A stretch of DNA of 64,000 nt from Cognatilysobacter bugurensis. Its GTDB lineage: Bacteria > Pseudomonadota > Gammaproteobacteria > Xanthomonadales > Xanthomonadaceae. The stretch spans positions 99,068 through 163,067 of the forward strand of contig NZ_BMYD01000001.1 in assembly GCF_014652095.1 (NCBI RefSeq). Direction: 5' to 3'. Positions 57,128 through 64,000 of the stretch are shown here, piece after piece. The notes beneath the pieces were generated by a model, which worked only from the letters and a program-made list of their open reading frames with translations, was not told the DNA's origin and did no database searches. The stretch's first letter is position 1, and each line of letters opens with the position of its first letter. The translations under genes were made by a program, and so were the position numbers.

Positions 57128-58360
57128 ATGACGCCTTCCGATGCCCCGGTTTCGCTCGGCACGCCGCTGACCCCGCACGCCACGCGCGTGCTGCTGCTCG
57201 GTTCGGGCGAACTCGGCAAGGAAGTCGCGATCGAGCTGCAGCGGCTCGGCGTCGAAGTCATCGCGGCCGACCGTTACGCCGATGCACCGGCGATGCAGGT
57301 CGCGCACCGCGCGCACGTGATCGACATGCTGGACGCGACCGCGCTGCGCGATCTGGTCGCGCTGGAGCGGCCGCACCTGATCGTGCCGGAGATCGAGGCG
57401 ATCCACACGCAGACGCTGGTGGAGCTCGAGCACGAGTTCGCCGAGCGTGGCACCGCAACGCGCATCGTGCCGACCGCGCGCGCGACGCGACTGACGATGG
57501 ACCGCGAAGGCATCCGCCGCCTCGCTGCGGAAGAGCTCGGCCTGCCCGTGTCGCCGTACCGCTTTGTCGACACCCGCGCCGAATACCGCGAGGCCGTCGA
57601 CGCGATCGGCGTGCCCTGCGTGGTCAAGCCGGTGATGTCGTCCTCGGGCAAGGGCCAGAGCACGCTGCGCGACGCGGCGGGGGTCGACGCCGCGTGGGAC
57701 TACGCGCAGAGCGGCGGCCGGGCGGGCGCCGGGCGCGTCATTGTCGAAGGCTTCGTCGACTTCGAGTACGAAATCACCCTGCTCACCGTGCGTCACGCGC
57801 GTGGGACGAGTTTCTGCGCGCCGATCGGGCACCTGCAGCGCGACGGCGACTACCGCGAAAGCTGGCAGCCGCAGCCGATGAGCGCGCTCGCACTCGAGCG
57901 CTCACGCGACATCGCGCGGCGCATCACGGACGCGCTCGGCGGGTGGGGATTGTTCGGCGTCGAGTTGTTCGTGCGGGGCGACGAGGTGTGGTTCAGCGAG
58001 GTCTCGCCACGCCCCCATGACACCGGGCTGGTGACACTCGCCTCGCAAACGCTCAGCGAGTTCGCACTGCACGCGCGCGCGATCCTCGGCCTGCCGATCC
58101 CGGCGGACGACGGCGGCGACGTGCCGCTGCTGGCCACGTCGGCCTCGTGCGCGGTGCTGGCCGAAGGCAACGGCGTGCCGGTGTTCGACGCGGTCGACGC
58201 CGCGCTCGCCGTGCCGACGTCGCAGCTGCGACTGTTCGGCAAGCCGCGCGTCGAGGGCAAGCGCCGGGTCGGCGTCACGCTCGCGACTGGTGCGGACGTC
58301 GACGAGGCCCGCGCACGCGCTCGCGAGGCGGCAGAGAAACTCCACATTGCGCTGCGCTGA
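57128..58360 (+). CDS. purT: Formate-dependent phosphoribosylglycinamide formyltransferase
   Basis: ATP-grasp enzyme that formylates GAR using formate, the folate-independent route of purine step 3. The ATG at 57128 with AGGA upstream gives 410 residues, close to the family length. Visible: [41 protein letters not shown] (ATP-binding loop), and [16 protein letters not shown] in the metal/ATP site. The upstream open frame is rejected as unconserved. Confidence 0.97.
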   Translation: MTPSDAPVSLGTPLTPHATRVLLLGSGELGKEVAIELQRLGVEVIAADRYADAPAMQVAHRAHVIDMLDATALRDLVALERPHLIVPEIEAIHTQTLVELEHEFAERGTATRIVPTARATRLTMDREGIRRLAAEELGLPVSPYRFVDTRAEYREAVDAIGVPCVVKPVMSSSGKGQSTLRDAAGVDAAWDYAQSGGRAGAGRVIVEGFVDFEYEITLLTVRHARGTSFCAPIGHLQRDGDYRESWQPQPMSALALERSRDIARRITDALGGWGLFGVELFVRGDEVWFSEVSPRPHDTGLVTLASQTLSEFALHARAILGLPIPADDGGDVPLLATSASCAVLAEGNGVPVFDAVDAALAVPTSQLRLFGKPRVEGKRRVGVTLATGADVDEARARAREAAEKLHIALR

Positions 58361-58402
58361 GCGGCTCGATCGGGTCCAGGTTCGGTTTGACGGAGAGAGG
58401 CA

Positions 58403-58801
58403 ATGCCCGAGCAGCACGGTTACGCGGTTTTCCTCTACGACAACGCGCTCGAGGCGCTCGGCGCCTGCGTCACGCCGTACCTGTGCGATGGCCCCCAGGG
58501 CAAGCACCTCGTGTGCCGCGACGTCGACACGGCGGGCAGCTTCGTCGAGATGACGCTGCTGGGCTGCGATCGCGAGGGGCGGGAGACGGACCTGGAGTTC
58601 ATCGTGCCGACGAACATGGTCAAGCTCATCGTCTCTTCGCGGGCCGACGCGCCGTTCGGCTTCATGCCGCGTCCTGCCGGCGGGCTGACCACGGCGTTGC
58701 CGCCACTCGGTCCGACCGCATCGCCGGTGGATGCGCCGTCGCAGGCGATGCCCGATTCCGATGCGGGCCCCGAGCCGGTGCAGACGCCGGCTCAGCCCTA
58801 A
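58403..58801 (+). CDS. Conserved hypothetical protein after purT
   Basis: A 132-residue soluble protein without a signal peptide. A structured part (about 5-90, YAVFLYDNALEALG and LEFIVPTNMVKLIVSSR) is followed by a Pro/Ala-rich disordered tail. Two Cys-containing stretches (VTPYLCDGPQG, LLGCDREG) may be functional. GGAGAG six bases upstream supports the start. It is 42 bases after purT, possibly cotranscribed. No function proposed. Confidence 0.7.
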   Translation: MPEQHGYAVFLYDNALEALGACVTPYLCDGPQGKHLVCRDVDTAGSFVEMTLLGCDREGRETDLEFIVPTNMVKLIVSSRADAPFGFMPRPAGGLTTALPPLGPTASPVDAPSQAMPDSDAGPEPVQTPAQP

Positions 58802-58858
58802 GCGCGCCGAGCCCTCACTGCTGCCGTGTGCGTCTGAGGCCTCGGCGCGGCCGCGCCG

Positions 58859-59224
58859 CTACACCCAGAGGTCGTTCGGCGCGGTGCGGTCGCCGCCCGC
58901 GTCGCCGGTGTTCACGACCCCGCGGGGCTCGACGAGCATGATCCGGCATTCACCATCGGCGATCGGGCGGTGCTCGACGCCGCGGGGCACGACGAACATC
59001 TCGCCGCTGCCGAGCTCGACGCGCCCGTCGCGGAATTCGAGGACGAGGCGGCCTTCGATGACGATGAACACCTCGTCGGTGTCGTCGTGACGGTGCCAGA
59101 TGAACTCGCCCTCGATCTTCGCGAGCTTGAACTGCACGTCGTTCATTTCAGCCACGACGCGGGGCGACCACTGGGCGTCGATACGCGCGAATTTGTCGAT
59201 CAGGTTGATTGCTTCGTATCCCAT
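58859..59224 (-). CDS. Cupin-domain protein
   Basis: A 121-residue single-domain cupin. Motif 1 is [20 protein letters not shown] (two His and a Glu as metal ligands) and motif 2 is [18 protein letters not shown] (a further His). It should bind Fe, Mn or Zn; the reaction is unknown. The ATG at 59224 gives the natural start [12 protein letters not shown]. It lies downstream of the EEP gene on the same strand, 46 bases away. Confidence 0.9.
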   Translation of the reverse strand: MGYEAINLIDKFARIDAQWSPRVVAEMNDVQFKLAKIEGEFIWHRHDDTDEVFIVIEGRLVLEFRDGRVELGSGEMFVVPRGVEHRPIADGECRIMLVEPRGVVNTGDAGGDRTAPNDLWV

Positions 59225-59270
59225 CGCGGGCTCGGATCCAGGGTAGACCGCCTGCGGATGAGACCGCGGG

Positions 59271-60539
59271 CTAGTCAGTGGCGGGCAGGGTGACGTCGAT
59301 CCACACGGCGCGATGGTCGCTCGCGCCTGCGAGGGCCGCATCGGGCGAGTCGGCCGGCGGCCAGAAGACGCCGGCATCGTGCACGCGCAGCTCGCGCGAG
59401 GGCAACACGTAATCGAGACGAAGCGTGCCGGTCCGCGGGCCGAAGTCGCCGGTGTGCGCGGCCGTGTCGCCGCGACGCGGCAGGCTGTGCGCCGATGCGC
59501 GCTCGGGCGCGCCTGCGCTGCGGGGCACGACGGAGCCGTTGACGCGCGGATGCGCGACGAGCTGCGCGATCGCCCCCGGCTCGCCTTCGCCGTCGGTCGG
59601 ATCCGCGTTGTAATCGCCGGCGATCACGAATGCGGCGTCGGGCGACAGGCCACCGCAGCGGCCGCGGTCATCGCACAGCCATTTCGAGCTGCCGCCGTCG
59701 AGATAGCGCTTCCACAGCCCGATCTCGTCGAAGTTGCGCAGGCCGTTGCGATTTTCCGGGCCGTCGAACACCGGCGGCGTCGGATGGGCCGCCAACAGGT
59801 GCAGCACGCCCTGCGGCGTGTGCACGGGGACGTCCCAGTGCGATTTCGACGACAGCCGGAGTTGCGACCAGACGTGCGGCGGGTACCACGGCTGACCCGT
59901 CTCCGGATCGACCGGCGCATGCGCGCCCGGCAGCGTGCTCCAGCGCAGCCGCTGGAACGTGCGCACGGCGTTCGCGTCGATCGGGAAACGCGAGAGCACA
60001 AGCATCCCGTACTGCCCGGGGTGCAGGCCGTAACCCCAGGCGTTGTTGCCGCGCTTGCGTGCGGCTTCGGCGGGATCGTCAGCGCCCGCATCAACGCCGG
60101 GCAGGCTCCCGCTGCGATCGAGATCCAGCCCGCTCGGCACGCCGGTGTTCACTGGCGCGAGGAATCGGTACGGGTAGTGGAGGGGCCTGCCGCCGCCGGA
60201 TTGCGCCACTTCGAGGTAATGCCGCTGGAACAGATCGGCCGCCCGATGCGCCGGATCGAAGTCGAACTCGTTGAGCAGGACGATGTCCGGCCGAACCCGT
60301 TGCAGCACGGCGGCGATGCGGCGCGCCGGCTCGTCGCCGGCTTCAAGCCGGTTGATCAGCCGGCCGGAGACGTCGTCGTACAGCGAGGTGTTGTAGGTCG
60401 CCACCCGCAGTGGCTCGGGGCCGGGCCGCGTGCCATGCACGTTCACGCGCACGCAGGCAGTGACGAGCACGCCGGCCGCGAGGCCCAGCCAGAACGCGGG
60501 CCCGCGCCACCAGACGGCTTCCGACGACCGCCGGCTCAC
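59271..60539 (-). CDS. Endonuclease/exonuclease/phosphatase (EEP) family lipoprotein
   Basis: A 422-residue EEP-fold protein. A GTG start (60537-60539) overlaps the bpt stop by three bases. The N-terminal hydrophobic segment ends in a lipobox-like VTAC, so export and lipidation are likely. Catalytic motifs: YNTSLYD (Asn), LLNEFDFD (metal Glu), [10 protein letters not shown] (Asp/Asn) and SDHRAVWID (Asp-His). Extracellular EEP proteins include phosphatases and nucleases; the substrate is unknown. Confidence 0.88.
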   Translation of the reverse strand: MSRRSSEAVWWRGPAFWLGLAAGVLVTACVRVNVHGTRPGPEPLRVATYNTSLYDDVSGRLINRLEAGDEPARRIAAVLQRVRPDIVLLNEFDFDPAHRAADLFQRHYLEVAQSGGGRPLHYPYRFLAPVNTGVPSGLDLDRSGSLPGVDAGADDPAEAARKRGNNAWGYGLHPGQYGMLVLSRFPIDANAVRTFQRLRWSTLPGAHAPVDPETGQPWYPPHVWSQLRLSSKSHWDVPVHTPQGVLHLLAAHPTPPVFDGPENRNGLRNFDEIGLWKRYLDGGSSKWLCDDRGRCGGLSPDAAFVIAGDYNADPTDGEGEPGAIAQLVAHPRVNGSVVPRSAGAPERASAHSLPRRGDTAAHTGDFGPRTGTLRLDYVLPSRELRVHDAGVFWPPADSPDAALAGASDHRAVWIDVTLPATD

Positions 60540-61291
60540 GCGTCCACGGTCTCTGCCAGATCGCGCCAGTGGCGGCCGTCGAACCCCTCGAGCGGGCGGA
60601 AGCGGCGCTTGTAGTCCATCTTGCCGTGGCGCGCGAGCCAGTAGCCCAGGTACACGTGGCCGCGGTGCTCGCGGCGCGCCCATTCGATCTGGTGAAGGAT
60701 CGCCAGCGTGCCGAGCCCGCGGTCGACGTGGTCGGGGTCGTAGAAGGTGTAGACCGCCGACAGCGCATCGGCGGTGACATCGGTCACCGCGACGGCGCGC
60801 AAGGGGCCCGGGCCTCTTCCGCTTGGCGCGGGGTCGCGGAATTCGAGGAATCGCCCCTCGTTCCAGCTGCCGATCAGGAATTGGTCAAACTCGGAAGCGC
60901 CGTGCGTGTCCATGCCGCCGCCTGCGTGGCGCGCCTTCAGGTAGCGGCGATACAGCGCGAGCTGCTCGTCCGTGCGGTCGGGCGCGCAGACGCGCATCTG
61001 CACCTGCGCATTGCGAGCCAGCGTGCGTCGCTGGCTGCGGCTCGGCGTAAAGCGGTCGACCGGGATGCGCACCGCCACGCATGCGCGGCAGGCCCCGCAA
61101 TGCGGGCGATAGACGATGTCACCCGAGCGGCGAAACCCCCAGCCGAGCGCAAGCGGATACCAATGGGCGAGGCGCGGGTCGCGTGGATCGAGGACGAGGT
61201 CGCGCGCGACCCGGTCAGGCCAGTAACCACACGGGTGCTCACTCGTGTGGAAGAGACGCAGGTCGTCGCCGTGCAGGTGCTGGGAGCCCAT
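60536..61291 (-). CDS. bpt: Aspartate/glutamate leucyltransferase (Bpt)
   Basis: N-degron pathway enzyme that transfers leucine from Leu-tRNA to N-terminal Asp or Glu, marking proteins for ClpS/ClpAP. The 251 residues contain the family signatures [37 protein letters not shown] (Cys cluster), [10 protein letters not shown] and [20 protein letters not shown] (20 residues). The ATG at 61291 begins [14 protein letters not shown]. clpS and clpA are not in the window. It overlaps the EEP gene. Confidence 0.95.
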   Translation of the reverse strand: MGSQHLHGDDLRLFHTSEHPCGYWPDRVARDLVLDPRDPRLAHWYPLALGWGFRRSGDIVYRPHCGACRACVAVRIPVDRFTPSRSQRRTLARNAQVQMRVCAPDRTDEQLALYRRYLKARHAGGGMDTHGASEFDQFLIGSWNEGRFLEFRDPAPSGRGPGPLRAVAVTDVTADALSAVYTFYDPDHVDRGLGTLAILHQIEWARREHRGHVYLGYWLARHGKMDYKRRFRPLEGFDGRHWRDLAETVDA

Positions 61292-61397
61292 CGACTGAGA
61301 ATAAACCCGCGTTCCTGGCTGCGCCGCGTGACGGGCCGCAGCCGGAACGCGGTTTGACAGCGATTCATGCGCACGCTTCGGCGTGCGGGCGGGGGTC

Positions 61398-62222
61398 TCA
61401 GCCCTGCATCGAGACGTGTCGCAGCGTGTCGGTGACGCGCCAGGCCCCGTCGACGTACCGCAATTGCAGCGTTTTGTAGCTGCCGTACAGCTGGTGGTGG
61501 TACGCCTCGAGTTCGACGGTCGCTGCATCGGGCGCGCTCGGCGTGAACCGGCGCACTTCGACGATCAGCGCCGGTTGGCGGGTGTTGGGCAGCACGCTGC
61601 CGGTCTCGCTGTCGGCCACGCGACGGCAGTGCGACGCTGGAACCGACGTGAACGGTTTGCGGGCGACGGTGTCGATCAGCGCTGCAGGGGCGTCCCGCCC
61701 GTCGACCGACAGGCAGAGGACGGGGAGATTGGCCTCGTCGTACGCATGCGCAAACGCTGCTCGCGCAGCACTTGGCGGCGTCGCCTGCTGCGTCCCAAAC
61801 GGGGGCGAGGCGAACTGCGGCGCCGGCGGGCTGCGCAGTGCATCGAAGACGGCCATGCCCCCCACGATGACAATGCCGCCGACCAGGGCGAGCTTGATAC
61901 GCGTGGCGCGACGGCGCGACGCATCGGGGCCCGCCTGCGTCTTGGGTTCGAAGCGGAACGGCGCATTCCCAGGCCCCGCGCCGCGCGTGCTGTCGATCAA
62001 ACCCGCTGCACGCAGCAGCTCACGCGCGCGCACTTGGTCCTCCGACTTCGCGACCCACACCGCAGGCTGCGGCCCGCCCTTCTCGCTGTAGCTGAATGCC
62101 CCCCGGCGGTTGCCCTTGTACGAGCGGCCCTGCGTGACGCGCACCTCGATATCGTCGTCGCGCAGCAACTGCGCGACACGTTCCACGTTCTCGAGCCGCG
62201 GGCTGCTGAACACCTGGCGCAT
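61398..62222 (-). CDS. DUF2007-domain membrane protein
   Basis: A 274-residue protein with an N-terminal DUF2007 domain (about 1-75: [20 protein letters not shown] and a [10 protein letters not shown]-like loop), a single transmembrane helix (about 112-130, [19 protein letters not shown]) and an extracytoplasmic C-terminal domain of about 140 residues with two Cys. DUF2007 is a putative signal-transducing domain of unknown function. It follows tesB on the same strand, 31 bases away. Confidence 0.8.
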   Translation of the reverse strand: MRQVFSSPRLENVERVAQLLRDDDIEVRVTQGRSYKGNRRGAFSYSEKGGPQPAVWVAKSEDQVRARELLRAAGLIDSTRGAGPGNAPFRFEPKTQAGPDASRRRATRIKLALVGGIVIVGGMAVFDALRSPPAPQFASPPFGTQQATPPSAARAAFAHAYDEANLPVLCLSVDGRDAPAALIDTVARKPFTSVPASHCRRVADSETGSVLPNTRQPALIVEVRRFTPSAPDAATVELEAYHHQLYGSYKTLQLRYVDGAWRVTDTLRHVSMQG

Positions 62223-62253
62223 CGGTCAATCCTCGGTCCGGAACGGGCGGGCC

Positions 62254-63153
62254 TCAGCCCTTGGCAGGCACCTGGCCGACCGCTGCGGCCGACTGCACGA
62301 CGCGGATCAGGCCTTCCTGCGCGGTGCTGGCCACAAGCCGGCCCTGACGGTCGTAGATCATGCCGCGGGCGAGGCCACGGCCGCCTTGCGCGCTCGGGCT
62401 GTCGAGCGAATACAGCAGCCAGTCGTCGGCGCGGAACGGACGATGGAACCACAGCGCGTGGTCGAGCGACGCCATCTGCACGTTCGGCTGGTAGTAGCTG
62501 ATGCCATGCGGGAACGTCGCCGTTCCGAGCAGGTGGAAGTCCGACGCGTACGCAAGCAACGCGCGGTGCAGTTCGGCGGCGTCGCCGACCTTCTCGGTCA
62601 GGCGGAACCACACCTGCTGGTAGGGCGGCCGCTTCGGCGGCTTGAGCTCGTCGCGCGGGTAGACCTGGCGGAACTCGAACGGCCCTTGGCGTGACAGCCA
62701 GCGCTGGATCTTCTCCGGCAGCTTCGCCATCACCTGAGGTGGCACCGTCGGCGAAGGGTCGACGTCCTCAGGCATCGGCACCTCGGGCATCGTGAGCTGG
62801 TGCTCGCCGCCTTCCTCGTCCTTCTGGAACGAGGCCGCGAGGAAAAAGATCGGCTGGCCGTGCTGGATGGCCGTGACGCGACGCACCGAAAAACTGCCGC
62901 CGTCGCGCGTGCGGTCGACCTGATAGACGATCGGGGCTTCGATGTCGCCGGCCTTGAGGAAGTAAGCGTGCAGCGAATGGGCTGTGCGCGGCTCGGTCAT
63001 CGTCGACTGTGCAGCCGACAGCGCCTGCCCGAGCACCTGCCCGCCAAACACGTACTTCGTGCCGATATCGCGGCTCTGGCCGCGGAACAGGTTGACTTCG
63101 AGGCGCTCGAGCGAAAGCAGCTCAATGAGCTCTGAAACGGGTGACGTCGTCAT
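62254..63153 (-). CDS. tesB: Acyl-CoA thioesterase II (TesB)
   Basis: Double-hotdog thioesterase that hydrolyses medium- and long-chain acyl-CoA. The 299 residues contain GGQVLGQALSAAQSTM, HSLHAYFLKAGDIEAPIVYQ (20 residues) in the first hotdog, and DFHLLGTATFPHG and SLDHALWFHRPFRADDWLLY (20 residues) in the second, carrying the catalytic Asp region. The ATG at 63153 is chosen; an alternative at 63192 adds 13 unconserved residues. Confidence 0.95.
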   Translation of the reverse strand: MTTSPVSELIELLSLERLEVNLFRGQSRDIGTKYVFGGQVLGQALSAAQSTMTEPRTAHSLHAYFLKAGDIEAPIVYQVDRTRDGGSFSVRRVTAIQHGQPIFFLAASFQKDEEGGEHQLTMPEVPMPEDVDPSPTVPPQVMAKLPEKIQRWLSRQGPFEFRQVYPRDELKPPKRPPYQQVWFRLTEKVGDAAELHRALLAYASDFHLLGTATFPHGISYYQPNVQMASLDHALWFHRPFRADDWLLYSLDSPSAQGGRGLARGMIYDRQGRLVASTAQEGLIRVVQSAAAVGQVPAKG

Positions 63154-63270
63154 GGTCGTGCCGGAATGCGGGGCGTCAGTATAGGGCGGCACTTTTTACA
63201 GGCCGGTGGGTCCGCGGCTCCCGTCGCGTCGAGCAGGCTGTTTGGTGTCCGCGCTCACGGAACGCGGCGG

Positions 63271-64000
63271 CTACCGCGTCGCGATCGCCGTCTGGATTTC
63301 TTCGAGCCCGAAGCCGCGCGTCTCCACGCCGCTGCGCCAGAGCATGACCGCCGACACCGCCATTGGCGCCGCCAGCAACAACGCGGATGCGAGGAAGTTG
63401 TCAAAAAAGCCCACCACGCCGAGGCCCGCGCCGACGATGCCGCCGAACTTCGAGCTCGCCGCGATCGCGCCCGAGCCGGTGCCGCGCAAGCGCAGTGGGT
63501 AGATCTCGGCCGCGTACGGGATCAGCATCGCGATCACGCCGCTGACGCTCACGAGCAGCGCGGCGGTTGCAAGTGTCGTAAGCAGCGCCGACCGCGCGCC
63601 GGTCGCCTCGAGCGCGCCGAACACGAGAAGTGCACCCGCCGTGAGCGCGAGGAACAGGACCAGCGACTTGAAGCTGCTCCAGCGGTGGTACAGCCAGATG
63701 ACGAGGCCGATGCCGGGCAGCGCGTAGATCGCCGACTTCGCGAGCAGCGCGCTTGCGCCGGCCGGGTCCACGCCCAGTTCGGTGAGGTTGACCGGCAGCC
63801 ACAGCAGGAAGCCGAAATTCACGAGTCCCCATGCGGTGCCCGCAACGAGGAGGCTCCAGGTGATGGCCGCATGGCGGCCCTGCAGCAGTTGGCGTGTGCT
63901 CGCGACCGGGTGCGATTCGTCGATGACGGGCGCGCCGGGGTGCGCGGCGTCGTCAGGCTCCACGCCGTCGCGGCGGCCGGCGAAGCGCTGCAGCAGCGCC
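63271..64000 (-). CDS. MFS transporter, 5' truncated by the window edge
   Basis: The minus-strand frame stays open to the last base, so the N-terminal half lies outside. The 242 visible residues cover about six helices of the second half of a 12-helix major facilitator (sugar-porter or metabolite-transporter type): LLVAGTAWGLVNFGFLLWLP, AAEIYPLRLRGTGSGAIAAS (20 residues, with the ER/R-type loop), and a final helix before GLEEIQTAIATR. The substrate cannot be told from this part. Confidence 0.85.
   Translation of the reverse strand, partial: ALLQRFAGRRDGVEPDDAAHPGAPVIDESHPVASTRQLLQGRHAAITWSLLVAGTAWGLVNFGFLLWLPVNLTELGVDPAGASALLAKSAIYALPGIGLVIWLYHRWSSFKSLVLFLALTAGALLVFGALEATGARSALLTTLATAALLVSVSGVIAMLIPYAAEIYPLRLRGTGSGAIAASSKFGGIVGAGLGVVGFFDNFLASALLLAAPMAVSAVMLWRSGVETRGFGLEEIQTAIATR

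Overview
The window reads as a stretch of a Gammaproteobacterium, most likely order Lysobacterales (Xanthomonadales). The reasons are the gene order miaA-hfq-hflX-hflK-hflC-purA, without the der and hisZ neighbours usual in Betaproteobacteria; an nlpD with no rpoS after it; an ACE-like M2 peptidase; several large secreted proteases, one with PPC and P domains; and high GC (about two thirds by eye). This placement is inference. No tRNA, rRNA, IS element, prophage or CRISPR array was seen.

Layout. 1-2041: pcm (truncated by the window edge), an ExoD-family membrane protein and nlpD. 2156-2909 (minus): Mth938-like protein and YhbY. 2987-6711: rlmE, ftsH, folP. 6712-7115: a gene-free gap with a cluster of DnaA-box-like 9-mers. 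7116-15277: putP, miaA, hfq, hflX, hflK, hflC, a DUF2065 protein, purA. 15433-17199 (minus): a beta-barrel-like protein and an Ala/Gly-rich repeat protein. 17316-20034: a subtilase divergent from an ECF sigma/anti-sigma pair. 20172-23327 (minus): a two-repeat secreted protein and a large S8 exoprotease. 23892-29007: HAD hydrolase, small membrane protein, AI-2E-family permease, SDR, orphan PAS histidine kinase, FMN reductase. 29290-34981: a two-partner secretion pair. 35078-38357 (minus): gcvP under a tandem glycine riboswitch. 38579-43674: Bcr/CflA-type exporter, Lys-C-like protease, M2 peptidase. 43770-46868 (minus): GNAT-minC-minD-minE and a small HExxH protein. 47006-48864: a NarL/DesK-type two-component system. 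49309-52195: SRPBCC/GyrI-like protein, DUF423, AlkA-type glycosylase, small acidic exported protein. 52232-55990 (minus): a tightly overlapped six-gene operon (SPFH, membrane protein, ribbon-helix-helix, DUF4177, alpha/beta hydrolase, M15 peptidase). 56090-64000: lipoprotein, purT, cupin, EEP family protein, bpt, DUF2007 protein, tesB and a truncated MFS transporter.

Functional picture. The first 15 kb is housekeeping: protein repair, RNA modification, membrane proteolysis (FtsH with its HflKC partners), Hfq and purine/folate synthesis. The remainder mixes housekeeping (gcvP, min, purT, bpt) with a secreted proteolytic arsenal (two subtilases, a Lys-C-like protease, an ACE-like peptidase) and a TpsB/TpsA adhesin-type exporter, as in a soil or aquatic degrader. 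The least described units are the SPFH/RHH/DUF4177/hydrolase/M15 operon, which has an Arc-like paired operator upstream; the ECF/anti-sigma/subtilase locus with a recognisable ECF-type promoter; and the DnaA-box cluster after folP.
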